Positions 8,846 to 16,753 of a DNA stretch of 64,000 bases are shown one piece after another (positions within the stretch are counted from its first letter, which is position 1; the number at the start of each line of letters is the position of its first letter). The position numbers and the translations under genes were made by a program. A model generated the notes under the pieces. It did no database searches. It was not told the DNA's origin and was given only the letters and a program-made list of their open reading frames with translations. The stretch comes from Lentilactobacillus farraginis DSM 18382 = JCM 14108 (lineage in GTDB: Bacteria; Bacillota; Bacilli; Lactobacillales; Lactobacillaceae). Location: the NCBI RefSeq assembly GCF_000583655.1, contig NZ_BAKI01000005.1:44883-108882 (forward strand), in the 5' to 3' direction.

Positions 8846-10158
8846 TTAAGAATAACTTTCAACATTCATAACACTTTCCAGATCATCAAAGAATTCCGGA
8901 TAGGAAATATTAACACTTTCAGCACCGGCTAACTGAAATGATGTATCAACCAGCAATGATGCAATCGCCAGTGTCATACCAATTCGATGATCGCCATGAC
9001 TGTCCAATTGATGCTTTTTAACTTGCCAAGGCTGGCTGCCATCAATAACGAAGCCGTCAGGCAGTTCGCGAATGGTAATGCCCAATTTGGTAAACTCTTG
9101 GACGACCGCGGCAATCCGGTCGGTTTCCTTTACCCGCAATTCACCAGCACCGGTAATGCGACTAACGCCGTTTGCTTTTGCGGCCAATAATGCCACCAGC
9201 GGCAATTCATCAATAACTGCCGGGATCTCCGCCGCGCCAATCTCAATCGCTTTAACGCCGCGCTGGAAACAATTAAATCAGCAGTTGGTTCTCCCGACTC
9301 ATCCCGATGGCGCTCAACAACCCGGCCGCCCATTTGCTTTAAAATCTTCAACAGGCCGGTGCGGGTTTCATTAACCCCCACATTTTTTAAAATCAACTTT
9401 GAGTTTGGTACCAACGTAGCCGCCACGAGAAAGAATGCTGCCGAGGACATATCGCCCGGAACCGTTAGTTCAATCCCGTTTAACTTCGGCTGCGGATTAA
9501 CCTGGATGGTCACCCCGTCAGGCAACGTTTCAACCGCCGCTCCAAATGCGTTTAACATCTTTTCCGTATGATTACGGGTTGGTAGTTGTTCAACCAGGAT
9601 AGACGGCTTGTCAGCTTGAATGGCCGCCAAAATTAAAGCACTTTTAACTTGGGCGCTGGCAACCCTTAAATGGTAGTCGATTGCATGCAGCTTTTTCCCA
9701 TGAATTCTAGCCGGTAGATGGCCCTCCGTCACACAAATGTCAGCCCCCATTTCAGCCAGTGGTTCACTTACCCGCTTCATTGGCCGCTTGGACAAAGATG
9801 CATCGCCAAACAGCGTTGTCTCGAAATTCTGACCTGCCAACAGTCCCATTATTAATCGGGTAGTTGTCCCGGAATTGCCCATATCCAAAGGCTTGTCGGG
9901 CTTTTTTAAGCCGTGAAGACCAACACCGTCAATCACGACCGTTTCACCGGTGCGTTTAATCGGCACGCCCAGCTGTTGAAAGGCCTTTAATGTTGATAAA
10001 CAATCCTCAGCAGTTAAGAAGTGATGCAGGATGGTCTGACCATGACTAATGGCCCCAAACATGATGCCACGGTGGGAAATGCTTTTATCTCCCGGAACCG
10101 ATAATTCTCCGTGTAATCCGGAGAGTGGTTTATGCGTTAATTCTTTCACTCGGATCAC
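8846..10158 (-). pseudogene. aroA: EPSP synthase AroA, one frameshift
   Basis: 3-phosphoshikimate 1-carboxyvinyltransferase. The first frame covers LSVPGDKSISHRGIMFGAIS (PEP/shikimate-3-phosphate binding), DMGNSGTTTRLIMGLL and the TRTGLL region; it breaks after SSAALK at 9249-9252. The second frame resumes IEIGAAEIPAVIDELPLVAL, then ELRVKETDRI and SHGDHRIGM. Adding one G (AAG-GCG) restores LKAIEIGA and gives 437 aa, the usual length. The start at 10158 is two bases after the aroC stop codon. Catalytic residues are all present across the two frames, so a missing base in the assembly is the likely cause. Confidence 0.9.
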
Positions 10159-10160
10159 CT

Positions 10161-11330
10161 CTAAAATTCCTTTAATTCATCTCGATAATCGGCAACCTGC
10201 TCCTGCAGTCGTTGAACGTTATCGCTATCAAATTTATCAACTAGTGCTTTAGCCAGTTCAATTGCCACAACACTTTCAACGACAATTGAAGCCGGTACAA
10301 TCGCCGTTGTATCGGAGCGCTCTACATTGGCCTTTTTGACTTCTTTTGTTGTGACATCAACACTTTGCAGCGGTTTATATAACGTTGGAATTGGCTTCAT
10401 GGCTGCCTTAACAATGATTGGCATGCCATTGGTCATCCCGCCTTCAAAGCCGCCCAAATGATCCGTATTTCTAAAGAAACCGGTATCTTTTCGCCAATCA
10501 ATCTCATCCATTACCTGGCTGCCATAACTGGCTGCTGCCTTGAAGCCGTCACCGATTTCAACGCCCTTCATCGCGTTAACACCCATGACTGCCGCGGCCA
10601 ATTTCCCATCTAATTTTGTATCCCAACTAATGTAGCTGCCAAGTCCAGCCGGCACGTTTGTCGCGATCACCCGGATAATCCCGCCGAGCGTATCACCGTC
10701 TTTTCTGGTTTTATCAATCAAATCATGGATTGGCACCACTTTTTCCTGATCGATAATCCGTAAATCATTATGACTGATTGCCGATTCAATTTTGGCAACG
10801 TCTAATTCCGGCTTGTTATCAGTAGAAATCGAGCCGATTTGTTCGACATAACCAACCAGCTGAATACCGACTTGCGCCAAAAGCTGCTTACAGATTGCCC
10901 CAACAGCGACACGAATCGCAGTTTCACGAGCCGATGAGCGCTCAAGGACGTTTCTTAAATCATGGTGCCGATACTTCATCCCACCAACCAAATCCGCATG
11001 GCCCGGACGAGGACGTTGAACTTTTCGCAATGTGTTCTCAGGTGTCTGCGGACTGGTGGGATTCATAATTTCGTTCCAGTGGGCATGGTCACGATTCTGA
11101 ACCACCAGTGCAATTGGCGATCCCAATGTAATCCCATGACGAACCCCGCCGACAATGGTTACCTGATCATGTTCTATTTTTTGGCGGTTCCCACGACCAT
11201 AGCCACCCTGCCGCTTCTTCAATTGCGCATTAATCGCTTCAATATCCAGTTGAAGCCCTGATGGGATTCCTTCAATAATCCCGGTTAATTGTGGTCCATG
11301 TGATTCTCCTGCAGTCAAGTAGTTAAGCAA
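10161..11330 (-). CDS. aroC: Chorismate synthase AroC
   Basis: Removes phosphate from EPSP to give chorismate, using reduced FMN. The frame is open further upstream, to 11498, but that part overlaps the chorismate mutase gene. GGAGG lies eight bases before a TTG at 11330, and the product then begins with the family start LNYLTAGESHGPQLT and is 389 aa, as expected. FMN/substrate motifs include GRGNRQKIE, RPGHADLVGG, KYRHHDLRNVLERSSARETA and GGFEGGMTNG. It sits between chorismate mutase (16-base gap) and aroA (2-base gap), so expression is surely coupled. Confidence 0.95.
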   Translation of the reverse strand: MLNYLTAGESHGPQLTGIIEGIPSGLQLDIEAINAQLKKRQGGYGRGNRQKIEHDQVTIVGGVRHGITLGSPIALVVQNRDHAHWNEIMNPTSPQTPENTLRKVQRPRPGHADLVGGMKYRHHDLRNVLERSSARETAIRVAVGAICKQLLAQVGIQLVGYVEQIGSISTDNKPELDVAKIESAISHNDLRIIDQEKVVPIHDLIDKTRKDGDTLGGIIRVIATNVPAGLGSYISWDTKLDGKLAAAVMGVNAMKGVEIGDGFKAAASYGSQVMDEIDWRKDTGFFRNTDHLGGFEGGMTNGMPIIVKAAMKPIPTLYKPLQSVDVTTKEVKKANVERSDTTAIVPASIVVESVVAIELAKALVDKFDSDNVQRLQEQVADYRDELKEF

Positions 11331-11346
11331 TGTCTCATCCTCCGAA

Positions 11347-11661
11347 CTATTTATTTTGGTCTGATTTGGTATCGTGTTCAAATTGCCTGGTATTTTCCAT
11401 AATTGAACGGTAAATATTCCAAATATACTGCCGTGTTTTTCGATTTGGGTCAAGTGCCGTAACACCTTCAAGCACTGCTTCCTCACGATCCGGATCAAAA
11501 ACCGGCAGTCCCTGTTTTTCTTTGATCTTTCCTATTTTAGCAGCTGTTTCAAACCGCTTGGTTAATAAAGCCACAATTGATTCATCAAGTTGATTGATCT
11601 GCTTTCTGGCTTCGGTCAATTCCTCTGAACTATTCCACGCTGGATCTGCTTTCATCAACAT
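11347..11661 (-). CDS. Chorismate mutase, AroQ type
   Basis: Converts chorismate to prephenate. The 104-residue all-helical protein shows the AroQ pattern: ARKQINQLDESIVALLTKRF, then AAKIGKIKEKQGLPVFDPDR and the C-terminal IYRSIMENTRQFE. GAGGTGGG precedes the ATG at 11661. It is the first gene of the aro operon; the attenuator terminator lies about 25 bases upstream. A free-standing mutase fits the absence of a fused mutase in the downstream tyrA. Confidence 0.92.
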   Translation of the reverse strand: MLMKADPAWNSSEELTEARKQINQLDESIVALLTKRFETAAKIGKIKEKQGLPVFDPDREEAVLEGVTALDPNRKTRQYIWNIYRSIMENTRQFEHDTKSDQNK

Positions 11662-11686
11662 TTATCCCACCTCGTATTTTTTCAAG

Positions 11687-11845
11687 AAAAAAACCGACTA
11701 GAATGATATCCAGCCGGTTTACGAAACTCGTAAAGAATTGGTAGTTGACCCAGCCAGACTTTTGCGTCTAGCGGCCAATAACAAAGCATTGACTCTGCAC
11801 CACTCAGACGCGAACGCGTGAATTGCGCCCGCATCGCTGCGGACA
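11687..11845 (-). promoter_or_regulatory. Attenuator RNA of the chorismate operon
   Basis: Terminator: CCGGCTGGA (within 11709-11719) pairs with TCTAGTCGG (11692-11702), then a T run to 11687. The 5' arm can pair instead with GTCTGGCTGG (11750-11759), which can also pair with GCTAGAC (11766-11772). The three hairpins exclude each other, as in classical attenuation. Just after the leader stop codon is a 7-bp GNRA-loop hairpin (11827-11844). The 15-mer CGCGTTCGCGTCTGA (11804-11818) is identical in the second cassette at 18 kb. Confidence 0.75.
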
Positions 11846-11905
11846 CTACATAAAGTAGGCATAGCCAAAATAAAACGCATTTACAAGAGATACTTGCTTT
11901 GTCAT
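11846..11905 (-). CDS. Aromatic-rich leader peptide 1 (19 aa)
   Basis: The peptide is MTKQVSLVNAFYFGYAYFM, with six aromatic residues (F11, Y12, F13, Y15, Y17, F18). GAGAGG lies 11 bases upstream and the promoter starts transcription about 25 bases before the ATG. It precedes an antiterminator/terminator pair and the chorismate mutase-aro operon, so ribosome stalling at Phe/Tyr codons is the natural reading. The same length and pattern (MTK, NA, GYA, F18) recur at 18206-18265, which is strong internal evidence that the ORF is selected and translated. Confidence 0.8.
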   Translation of the reverse strand: MTKQVSLVNAFYFGYAYFM

Positions 11906-11936
11906 TCGTATCAATTCCTCTCATTAGATTGTCATT

Positions 11937-11965
11937 ATTAAACCACATTAGGGGAATTCCGTCAA
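11937..11965 (-). promoter_or_regulatory. Promoter of the chorismate operon
   Basis: On the minus strand: TTGACG (11965-11960), a 17-base spacer, TTTAAT (11942-11937), with CTAATGTG before the -10. The same boxes, spacing and CTAATGTG occur in the promoter at 18298-18326. Confidence 0.8.
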
Positions 11966-12006
11966 CCCTAATAATTTCCTCATTTCTTTCTAATCGCCTG
12001 AGGCAT

Positions 12007-13272
12007 CTAAAAAATCGCTCGAATTTTTTCTGAAACCCGACTGCCAATTACTTGTTCAGCCGTCGTTTGCGCATGCACCCGCTGGCCATTTTGGTAAACG
12101 TCCTTATCTCCCTGAAGCACCTTAATATCTTTAATTGGATTTTTGGTTGTCACAATAAAGTCGGCATAGTTACCAGCGGCAATTCGGCCATATTCCTGAT
12201 CAACATGCATCGCTTTGGCACTGTTAATCGTTGCGGTATCAATTGCCTGTGCTGTTGTCATCCCCGCTTTTTCCACATAAAGCTGCAGCTCATAAGCACT
12301 TTCATTTTGAAAACCATTAAACGGTGTCCCGGCATCTGTGCCCATAGCAATTGGAATACCTGCCTGAACAGCTTTTGAAATACTTGCGAAGTGTTTTCTG
12401 ATATTCAAAACCACTTTATCTCTTGCCCAGTCAGGGACTACGCCACGACCGGAATTGTAAATCGCATACATCGCGTTCATCGTTGGAACAATAATCGTGC
12501 CATGGTCCTTCATCATAGCAATCGCTTCATCATCAATGTCAAAGGCGTGCTCTATCGTATCAAAGCCGGCAGCTATCGCTTCTTTGATGCCTGCATTTCC
12601 CTGGGCATGTGCCGCTGCCGTTTTTCCTTTATTGTGCGCCTCACAAACAGCTACCCGTGCCTCCGGGGCTGTAAACTGAATTTCGTCCGGCGTTTCACCT
12701 TTTTTAAGGACGCCGCCTGTAACCATCATTTTAATATTATCAACGCCATTTTTCAGTGCCTGGCGAACCCCCTTGCGCACTTCTTCGACGCCATCAACTT
12801 CATAACTGCTCAGTGAGTCGTGACCGCCTGTAATTGAAAATGACCGCCCGGAAGTCATGACCTTTGGACCTTTGATCCAGCCCTTTTCCTGCATTTTTTT
12901 AATTTCAATATCAATATCAAATTCCGCACCGACATTACGAATATAGGTAACGCCATTTGCGATTGCATCTGCCATATTACGAATGGCAAACATCGTGCAC
13001 ATTTCGCGGGAGTCCGGATGACGTTTTTCCTTTCCACTCTGCCACCAATAAGTCGGCATATCCGTGATATGCGTGTGAATATTCATCAGCCCCGGCATTA
13101 CAAACTGACCGTGAAAGTCAACAATTCGGTCATAAGATCGACTGGTCGCACTGCCACTACCAACTTCAATTATTTTACCGGTCTCTTCATCAACAACAAT
13201 GTGCTGATTAAATACAAAATCCTGTTTATCATGATTGTAGACTGCCGCGTTTGTATAATTAATAACTGTCAT
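12007..13272 (-). CDS. Metal-dependent amidohydrolase
   Basis: A member of the amidohydrolase superfamily (imidazolonepropionase/prolidase-like branch), about 421 aa. Metal-site motifs appear in order: MNIHTHITD near residue 63, IKMMVTGG with the bridging Lys, AAHAQG, DTIEHAF and AMGTDAGTP. No signal peptide, so it is cytoplasmic. Upstream TTG codons are in frame, but GGGGAG precedes the ATG at 13272. A T-box riboswitch controls it, which implies a role in supplying or recycling an amino acid, for example hydrolysis of an amino acid derivative or dipeptide; the true substrate is unknown. It is followed by the separate promoter of the aro operon. Confidence 0.85.
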   Translation of the reverse strand: MTVINYTNAAVYNHDKQDFVFNQHIVVDEETGKIIEVGSGSATSRSYDRIVDFHGQFVMPGLMNIHTHITDMPTYWWQSGKEKRHPDSREMCTMFAIRNMADAIANGVTYIRNVGAEFDIDIEIKKMQEKGWIKGPKVMTSGRSFSITGGHDSLSSYEVDGVEEVRKGVRQALKNGVDNIKMMVTGGVLKKGETPDEIQFTAPEARVAVCEAHNKGKTAAAHAQGNAGIKEAIAAGFDTIEHAFDIDDEAIAMMKDHGTIIVPTMNAMYAIYNSGRGVVPDWARDKVVLNIRKHFASISKAVQAGIPIAMGTDAGTPFNGFQNESAYELQLYVEKAGMTTAQAIDTATINSAKAMHVDQEYGRIAAGNYADFIVTTKNPIKDIKVLQGDKDVYQNGQRVHAQTTAEQVIGSRVSEKIRAIF

Positions 13273-13357
13273 TATCCGTCTCCCCTTCAATAGGTTTTCT
13301 CTTTTTCAACTCACCCATTAGCCATTCATTGTCAGTACTGCGATTACTTTATCAAGC

Positions 13358-13625
13358 AAAAAAGCGCCCATCAGAAAATAATCTGAAAGGACGCTTTTAC
13401 GCGGTACCACCTCACTTACGGAATTTAAATTCCGTCTCTCACGTACGCCCAAAATACTTGGGATAACGTTGACGCTATAGTGGGCGTACCCGGATATGCC
13501 GACGACATCTAACTCGTCAAGTTGACTTTAAACAGTTAAGAAACCATGTCTTCTCAGATAACGACACTCTCTTTAGGCTTCTTAAAGTTGACTTCTCAAC
13601 TTTTAAGCATTTATTTATCGTTTTT
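13358..13625 (-). promoter_or_regulatory. T-box riboswitch upstream of the amidohydrolase
   Basis: The minus strand carries the T-box core AGGTGGTACCGCG (13413-13401), followed by a terminator whose arms are AAGCGTCC and GGGCGCTT with a T run at 13361-13356. AGAGAG of a stem I is visible near 13570, but stem I is short or unusual and contains a direct repeat of AAGTCAACTT. I could not assign the specifier codon. Confidence 0.85.
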
Positions 13626-13818
13626 TAATGTTGGTGGTACTTTAACTCAAAAAAATCAGTTTGTCAATTCATTACAATGATTTATTGTCTTCTCTGTTTT
13701 GACAATGACCTCTCAAAGCCAATTAGCGTTCTCGTTGACATCCCGTGACTGACATGTGAAAATAAAAACGAACTTGAAAACGGCGTAATCATCAATTTAC
13801 GGATTCGGGGGTTTTAAA

Positions 13819-14862
13819 ATGAGTCAAAAACACGCACTATTTCAAATTGGAGCCGCGGTACTATTAGGCTTGACACTTGGGTTAATCAGTCAACCAACAT
13901 TTTCTTCGGCGGCAGCGACACCTAAAAAATCTGCCAAAGCAACAAAGCATTTAACATACGGTGATCTGACAAACCATAATCTAAACCGGCTGGGGACGAT
14001 TCGTCAATTAACCAGATCGACACTGGCAGAAACCCATAAATTATCCGGAAAGCAAGTCCAACGTTTGGTATATCTGCCGCTACCCAAACGATTAACAGCG
14101 AAAAACTTTACGCTTAGTCAGCGTTATTTAACCATTCATTTGACTAAAAACGAATATGGCGTAAAAAATGTTCCGATCCCGCTGAATAAACTGACCGGTA
14201 TTATTTTAAACAGATACCTACCTGCCAAATATGATTTCACCAAACCCAAAACCGCTAAAAAAGTCGTAGCGCTAACATTTGACGACGGGCCCGATCCAAC
14301 TTTAACACCCAAACTATTAAAAACATTAAAAAAGTATCACGTACCGGCTACCTTTTTTGAGGTTGGCAGCAGTGTCATTAAATATCCTAGTATCAGTCGA
14401 TTGGTTCTTAAATACGGCAACCAGATTGGTAACCATTCTTGGAATCACCCGCAACTGACTTCTCTCAACAATTCAAAAGCGCTGCGTCAAATTTCATTAA
14501 CCGATGCTGCTATTTACAAAGCTACCGGCACGATTCCTTATTACATCCGACCGCCGTACGGAGACGTTAACTCACGAATTGGCAACCTGTATGACCGACC
14601 AATTATCCGCTGGTCAGTTGATTCAAGAGACTGGTCCTACCTAAATACAGCCAAAACCGTTAGTCACGTTCTTTCAACAACTACAAACGGTTCGATTATT
14701 TTAATGCATGATATTCACGCAACTTCTGTTGCCGCAGTGCCACAAATTATTCGTTCGCTAAAAAAACGTGGCTATACGTTCGTGACATTGGCCCAGTTAA
14801 ATCAAAAACCATTATTAGCTAATCTACAATATTTTGGCAGAAATGACTTTCGTGGCTTCTAA
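13819..14862 (+). CDS. Secreted polysaccharide deacetylase (NodB domain)
   Basis: Carbohydrate esterase family 4 enzyme, probably a peptidoglycan N-acetylglucosamine deacetylase of the PgdA type or an exopolysaccharide deacetylase. Residues 1-32 form a signal peptide or anchor (LFQIGAAVLLGLTLGLISQP). The NodB domain occupies about 148-330 with all five motifs: LTFDDGPDP, HSWNHPQ, RPPYGDVN, WSVDSRDW and LMHDIH; the metal Asp/His/His and the catalytic Asp and His are present. Between them lies a 100-residue N-terminal region of unknown fold. GGGGG precedes the ATG. It is a single gene with its own terminator. Confidence 0.9.
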   Translation: MSQKHALFQIGAAVLLGLTLGLISQPTFSSAAATPKKSAKATKHLTYGDLTNHNLNRLGTIRQLTRSTLAETHKLSGKQVQRLVYLPLPKRLTAKNFTLSQRYLTIHLTKNEYGVKNVPIPLNKLTGIILNRYLPAKYDFTKPKTAKKVVALTFDDGPDPTLTPKLLKTLKKYHVPATFFEVGSSVIKYPSISRLVLKYGNQIGNHSWNHPQLTSLNNSKALRQISLTDAAIYKATGTIPYYIRPPYGDVNSRIGNLYDRPIIRWSVDSRDWSYLNTAKTVSHVLSTTTNGSIILMHDIHATSVAAVPQIIRSLKKRGYTFVTLAQLNQKPLLANLQYFGRNDFRGF

Positions 14863-14942
14863 AAAACAATCCGATTTTGACAACGATTTCGACCGCACTT
14901 TCAAAGTGATCGTCGATAGCGTCAAAATCGGATTGTTTTTTA
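14863..14942. terminator. Bidirectional terminator between convergent genes
   Basis: AAAAAACAATCCGATTTTGA pairs perfectly with TCAAAATCGGATTGTTTTTT around an inner imperfect hairpin, between the deacetylase and the convergent YhfC-type gene. Confidence 0.9.
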
Positions 14943-14944
14943 AC

Positions 14945-15754
14945 TTAGTTCAATAAGGAGCTGCCCTTTTCCAATCTGCCAATATAGAAGTAGACAAACA
15001 GACCTAATAACAGTACACAGAGCCAGAGTAACGCATTGACAATTAGCTCATTTGAAATAAGTCCCGCTTGAAACATTGCTGAGGGAACGTCCACTATTGC
15101 ATGCAATCCAATAGCCAGCGGATAAAGCCAGCTTTTTTGAACATAATTGACAGCAGCCCAGACAATTATTGACAAGAAAATCTGAATTGCAAAGGCCCCC
15201 AGCCGCTCGAAGAAAATATTTGCGGTTGTAGAACCAGCATGATTCATCAGTGATTGGATTGCCTCATTCGGCAGTCTTGATAAGATCGCTGAATCCTTAG
15301 CATTGATAGCAACGCTGATAACAATATAATTCACCATTCCCATCGCACCAACTAAAATCATCTCAACCCCACCGTGACCAATGCCATAGGCCAGTGCCGT
15401 TTGAATCCCGGAAACTCGCTTTTTTAAATATCGAAAAGCTAAAAAACGACCCGTTTCTTCAAATATGCCAGCAGCTAAAGCGCCGTAAATAACATACCAA
15501 AACGGATAACGGCTTGCCAACGCAATTGTGCCATCTGCGGACGGGTGAAGCACAACTGCATGTAAAATCCTTTCCAAAACCAACACAGCAATCACAAAAA
15601 CAACGACCCCAACCCAAACCGGTTTGGAGATTAAATGATACCGTTTTTTTAACCACCAATAGGTGCCAATTGGAATAAAAAGTAACCCTAATCCAACAAC
15701 CGCCATTATGATAATCATGCCACCAGAAATCGCCATAGTACCCGCTTTTTCCAT
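14945..15754 (-). CDS. YhfC-family putative intramembrane metalloprotease
   Basis: A 269-residue membrane protein with about seven to eight helices. The motifs FEETGRFLAFRYL (residues about 95-107), YGIGHGGVEMI (about 125-135) and GLHAIVDVPS near the C-terminus place Glu and His residues as in the YhfC/CPBP-like glutamic-type or metal membrane proteases. AGGAG precedes the ATG at 15754. The substrate is unknown; such proteins are often linked to bacteriocin immunity or membrane stress, but nothing in the neighbourhood supports a specific role. Confidence 0.75.
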   Translation of the reverse strand: MEKAGTMAISGGMIIIMAVVGLGLLFIPIGTYWWLKKRYHLISKPVWVGVVVFVIAVLVLERILHAVVLHPSADGTIALASRYPFWYVIYGALAAGIFEETGRFLAFRYLKKRVSGIQTALAYGIGHGGVEMILVGAMGMVNYIVISVAINAKDSAILSRLPNEAIQSLMNHAGSTTANIFFERLGAFAIQIFLSIIVWAAVNYVQKSWLYPLAIGLHAIVDVPSAMFQAGLISNELIVNALLWLCVLLLGLFVYFYIGRLEKGSSLLN

Positions 15755-15915
15755 ATCAACCCACTCCTAACCAATCGATAGAAATCCCCTTTAATTTAAT
15801 CCCAGCATACTACTAAAAAAACAGTCGTGGCATCTTTTTTATTAAATTCAATTGTTTTTATACAACCTCCTTGCTAAACTTAGAGCAATTATAGTCATCA
15901 GTAAGGAGTCTTTTC

Positions 15916-16671
15916 ATGACGAAAAAAATCGTTCACGTCAAACACAAAACTTTTGAAACCGGAAAAACAAACATCGCGGTTCCCGTTACCGGCACGACCC
16001 AATCAGAAATTATCAATCAGGCAACCCGGGCACTTAAATACCAGCCTGATGTTTTGGAATGGCGAATTGACTATTATCAATCGATACTTGACCATTGTGA
16101 CTACCTCGAAATCGTTAAGCAACTCAGACCACTCTTAAAAGAAACGGTGCTTTTAACGACCTTTAGAACTTCTCATGAAGGTGGCGTTTCCCAAATGATA
16201 GACACTGACTACTTTGCCATTTATCGCTGGATCGTGGAAAACAACTTAACCGACATGCTGGATATTGAATTAAACCGTGATAAACGGTCCGTCGATACTT
16301 TAATCAGCCTCGCCCACCACCAAAACATTTCAATTATTCTGAGCAATCACAATTTTCAAACTACTCCCAGTGCTACTGATATTTTTAAAACGCTCCACAC
16401 CATGCAGAAGCGAAATGCTGATATCGGTAAAATTGCCGTTATGCCACGCAGTACCGCAGATGTTTTAACTCTGCTAAACGCAACCGAAAAAGCAAACCGC
16501 GAACTTCAGATTCCATTAATTACGATGTCAATGGGCGATTTGGGAAAAATCAGCCGGATCAGCGGGCCCCTACTTGGATCAACTTTATCATTTGCGACTG
16601 TTGATAAAGCATCAGCTCCTGGTCAGCTCACGGTTACGGCAGTCAGACAGATTCTAGCCACCTTATTTTAA
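15916..16671 (+). CDS. aroD: 3-dehydroquinate dehydratase, type I (AroD)
   Basis: Dehydrates 3-dehydroquinate to 3-dehydroshikimate by Schiff-base chemistry. EWRIDYY near residue 48, SNHNFQTTPS with the catalytic His, GKIAVMP with the Schiff-base Lys, and TMSMGDLGKISRI are all present; the length is 251 aa as in the family. AAGGAG precedes the ATG. It is the only aro gene of the region outside the minus-strand operon and faces the opposite way. Together with that operon it leaves aroB and DAHP synthase missing from the window. Confidence 0.95.
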   Translation: MTKKIVHVKHKTFETGKTNIAVPVTGTTQSEIINQATRALKYQPDVLEWRIDYYQSILDHCDYLEIVKQLRPLLKETVLLTTFRTSHEGGVSQMIDTDYFAIYRWIVENNLTDMLDIELNRDKRSVDTLISLAHHQNISIILSNHNFQTTPSATDIFKTLHTMQKRNADIGKIAVMPRSTADVLTLLNATEKANRELQIPLITMSMGDLGKISRISGPLLGSTLSFATVDKASAPGQLTVTAVRQILATLF

Positions 16672-16694
16672 AGAGTCGCTGCAATTCGAAACGC

Positions 16695-16730
16695 CAAAAA
16701 GCCGGATACAATCCATATCCGGCTTTTAAC
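16695..16730. terminator. Terminator between aroD and the MFS gene
   Basis: AAAAGCCGGATA and TATCCGGCTTTT form a compact hairpin between the two convergent genes, with A and T tracts on either side. Confidence 0.85.
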
Positions 16731-16753
16731 CACCACAATTATTTTTAAATTAA

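Noticed and set aside
11331..11498. Longer N-terminus of chorismate synthase
   Set aside because: It would overlap chorismate mutase by 150 bases; GGAGG before TTG at 11330 and the family start support the shorter form.
11682..12047. A 121-codon open frame on the minus strand across the attenuator and promoter of the chorismate operon
   Set aside because: No family resemblance or ribosome binding site; it crosses the promoter, leader peptide and terminator, whose duplication at 18 kb explains the sequence better.
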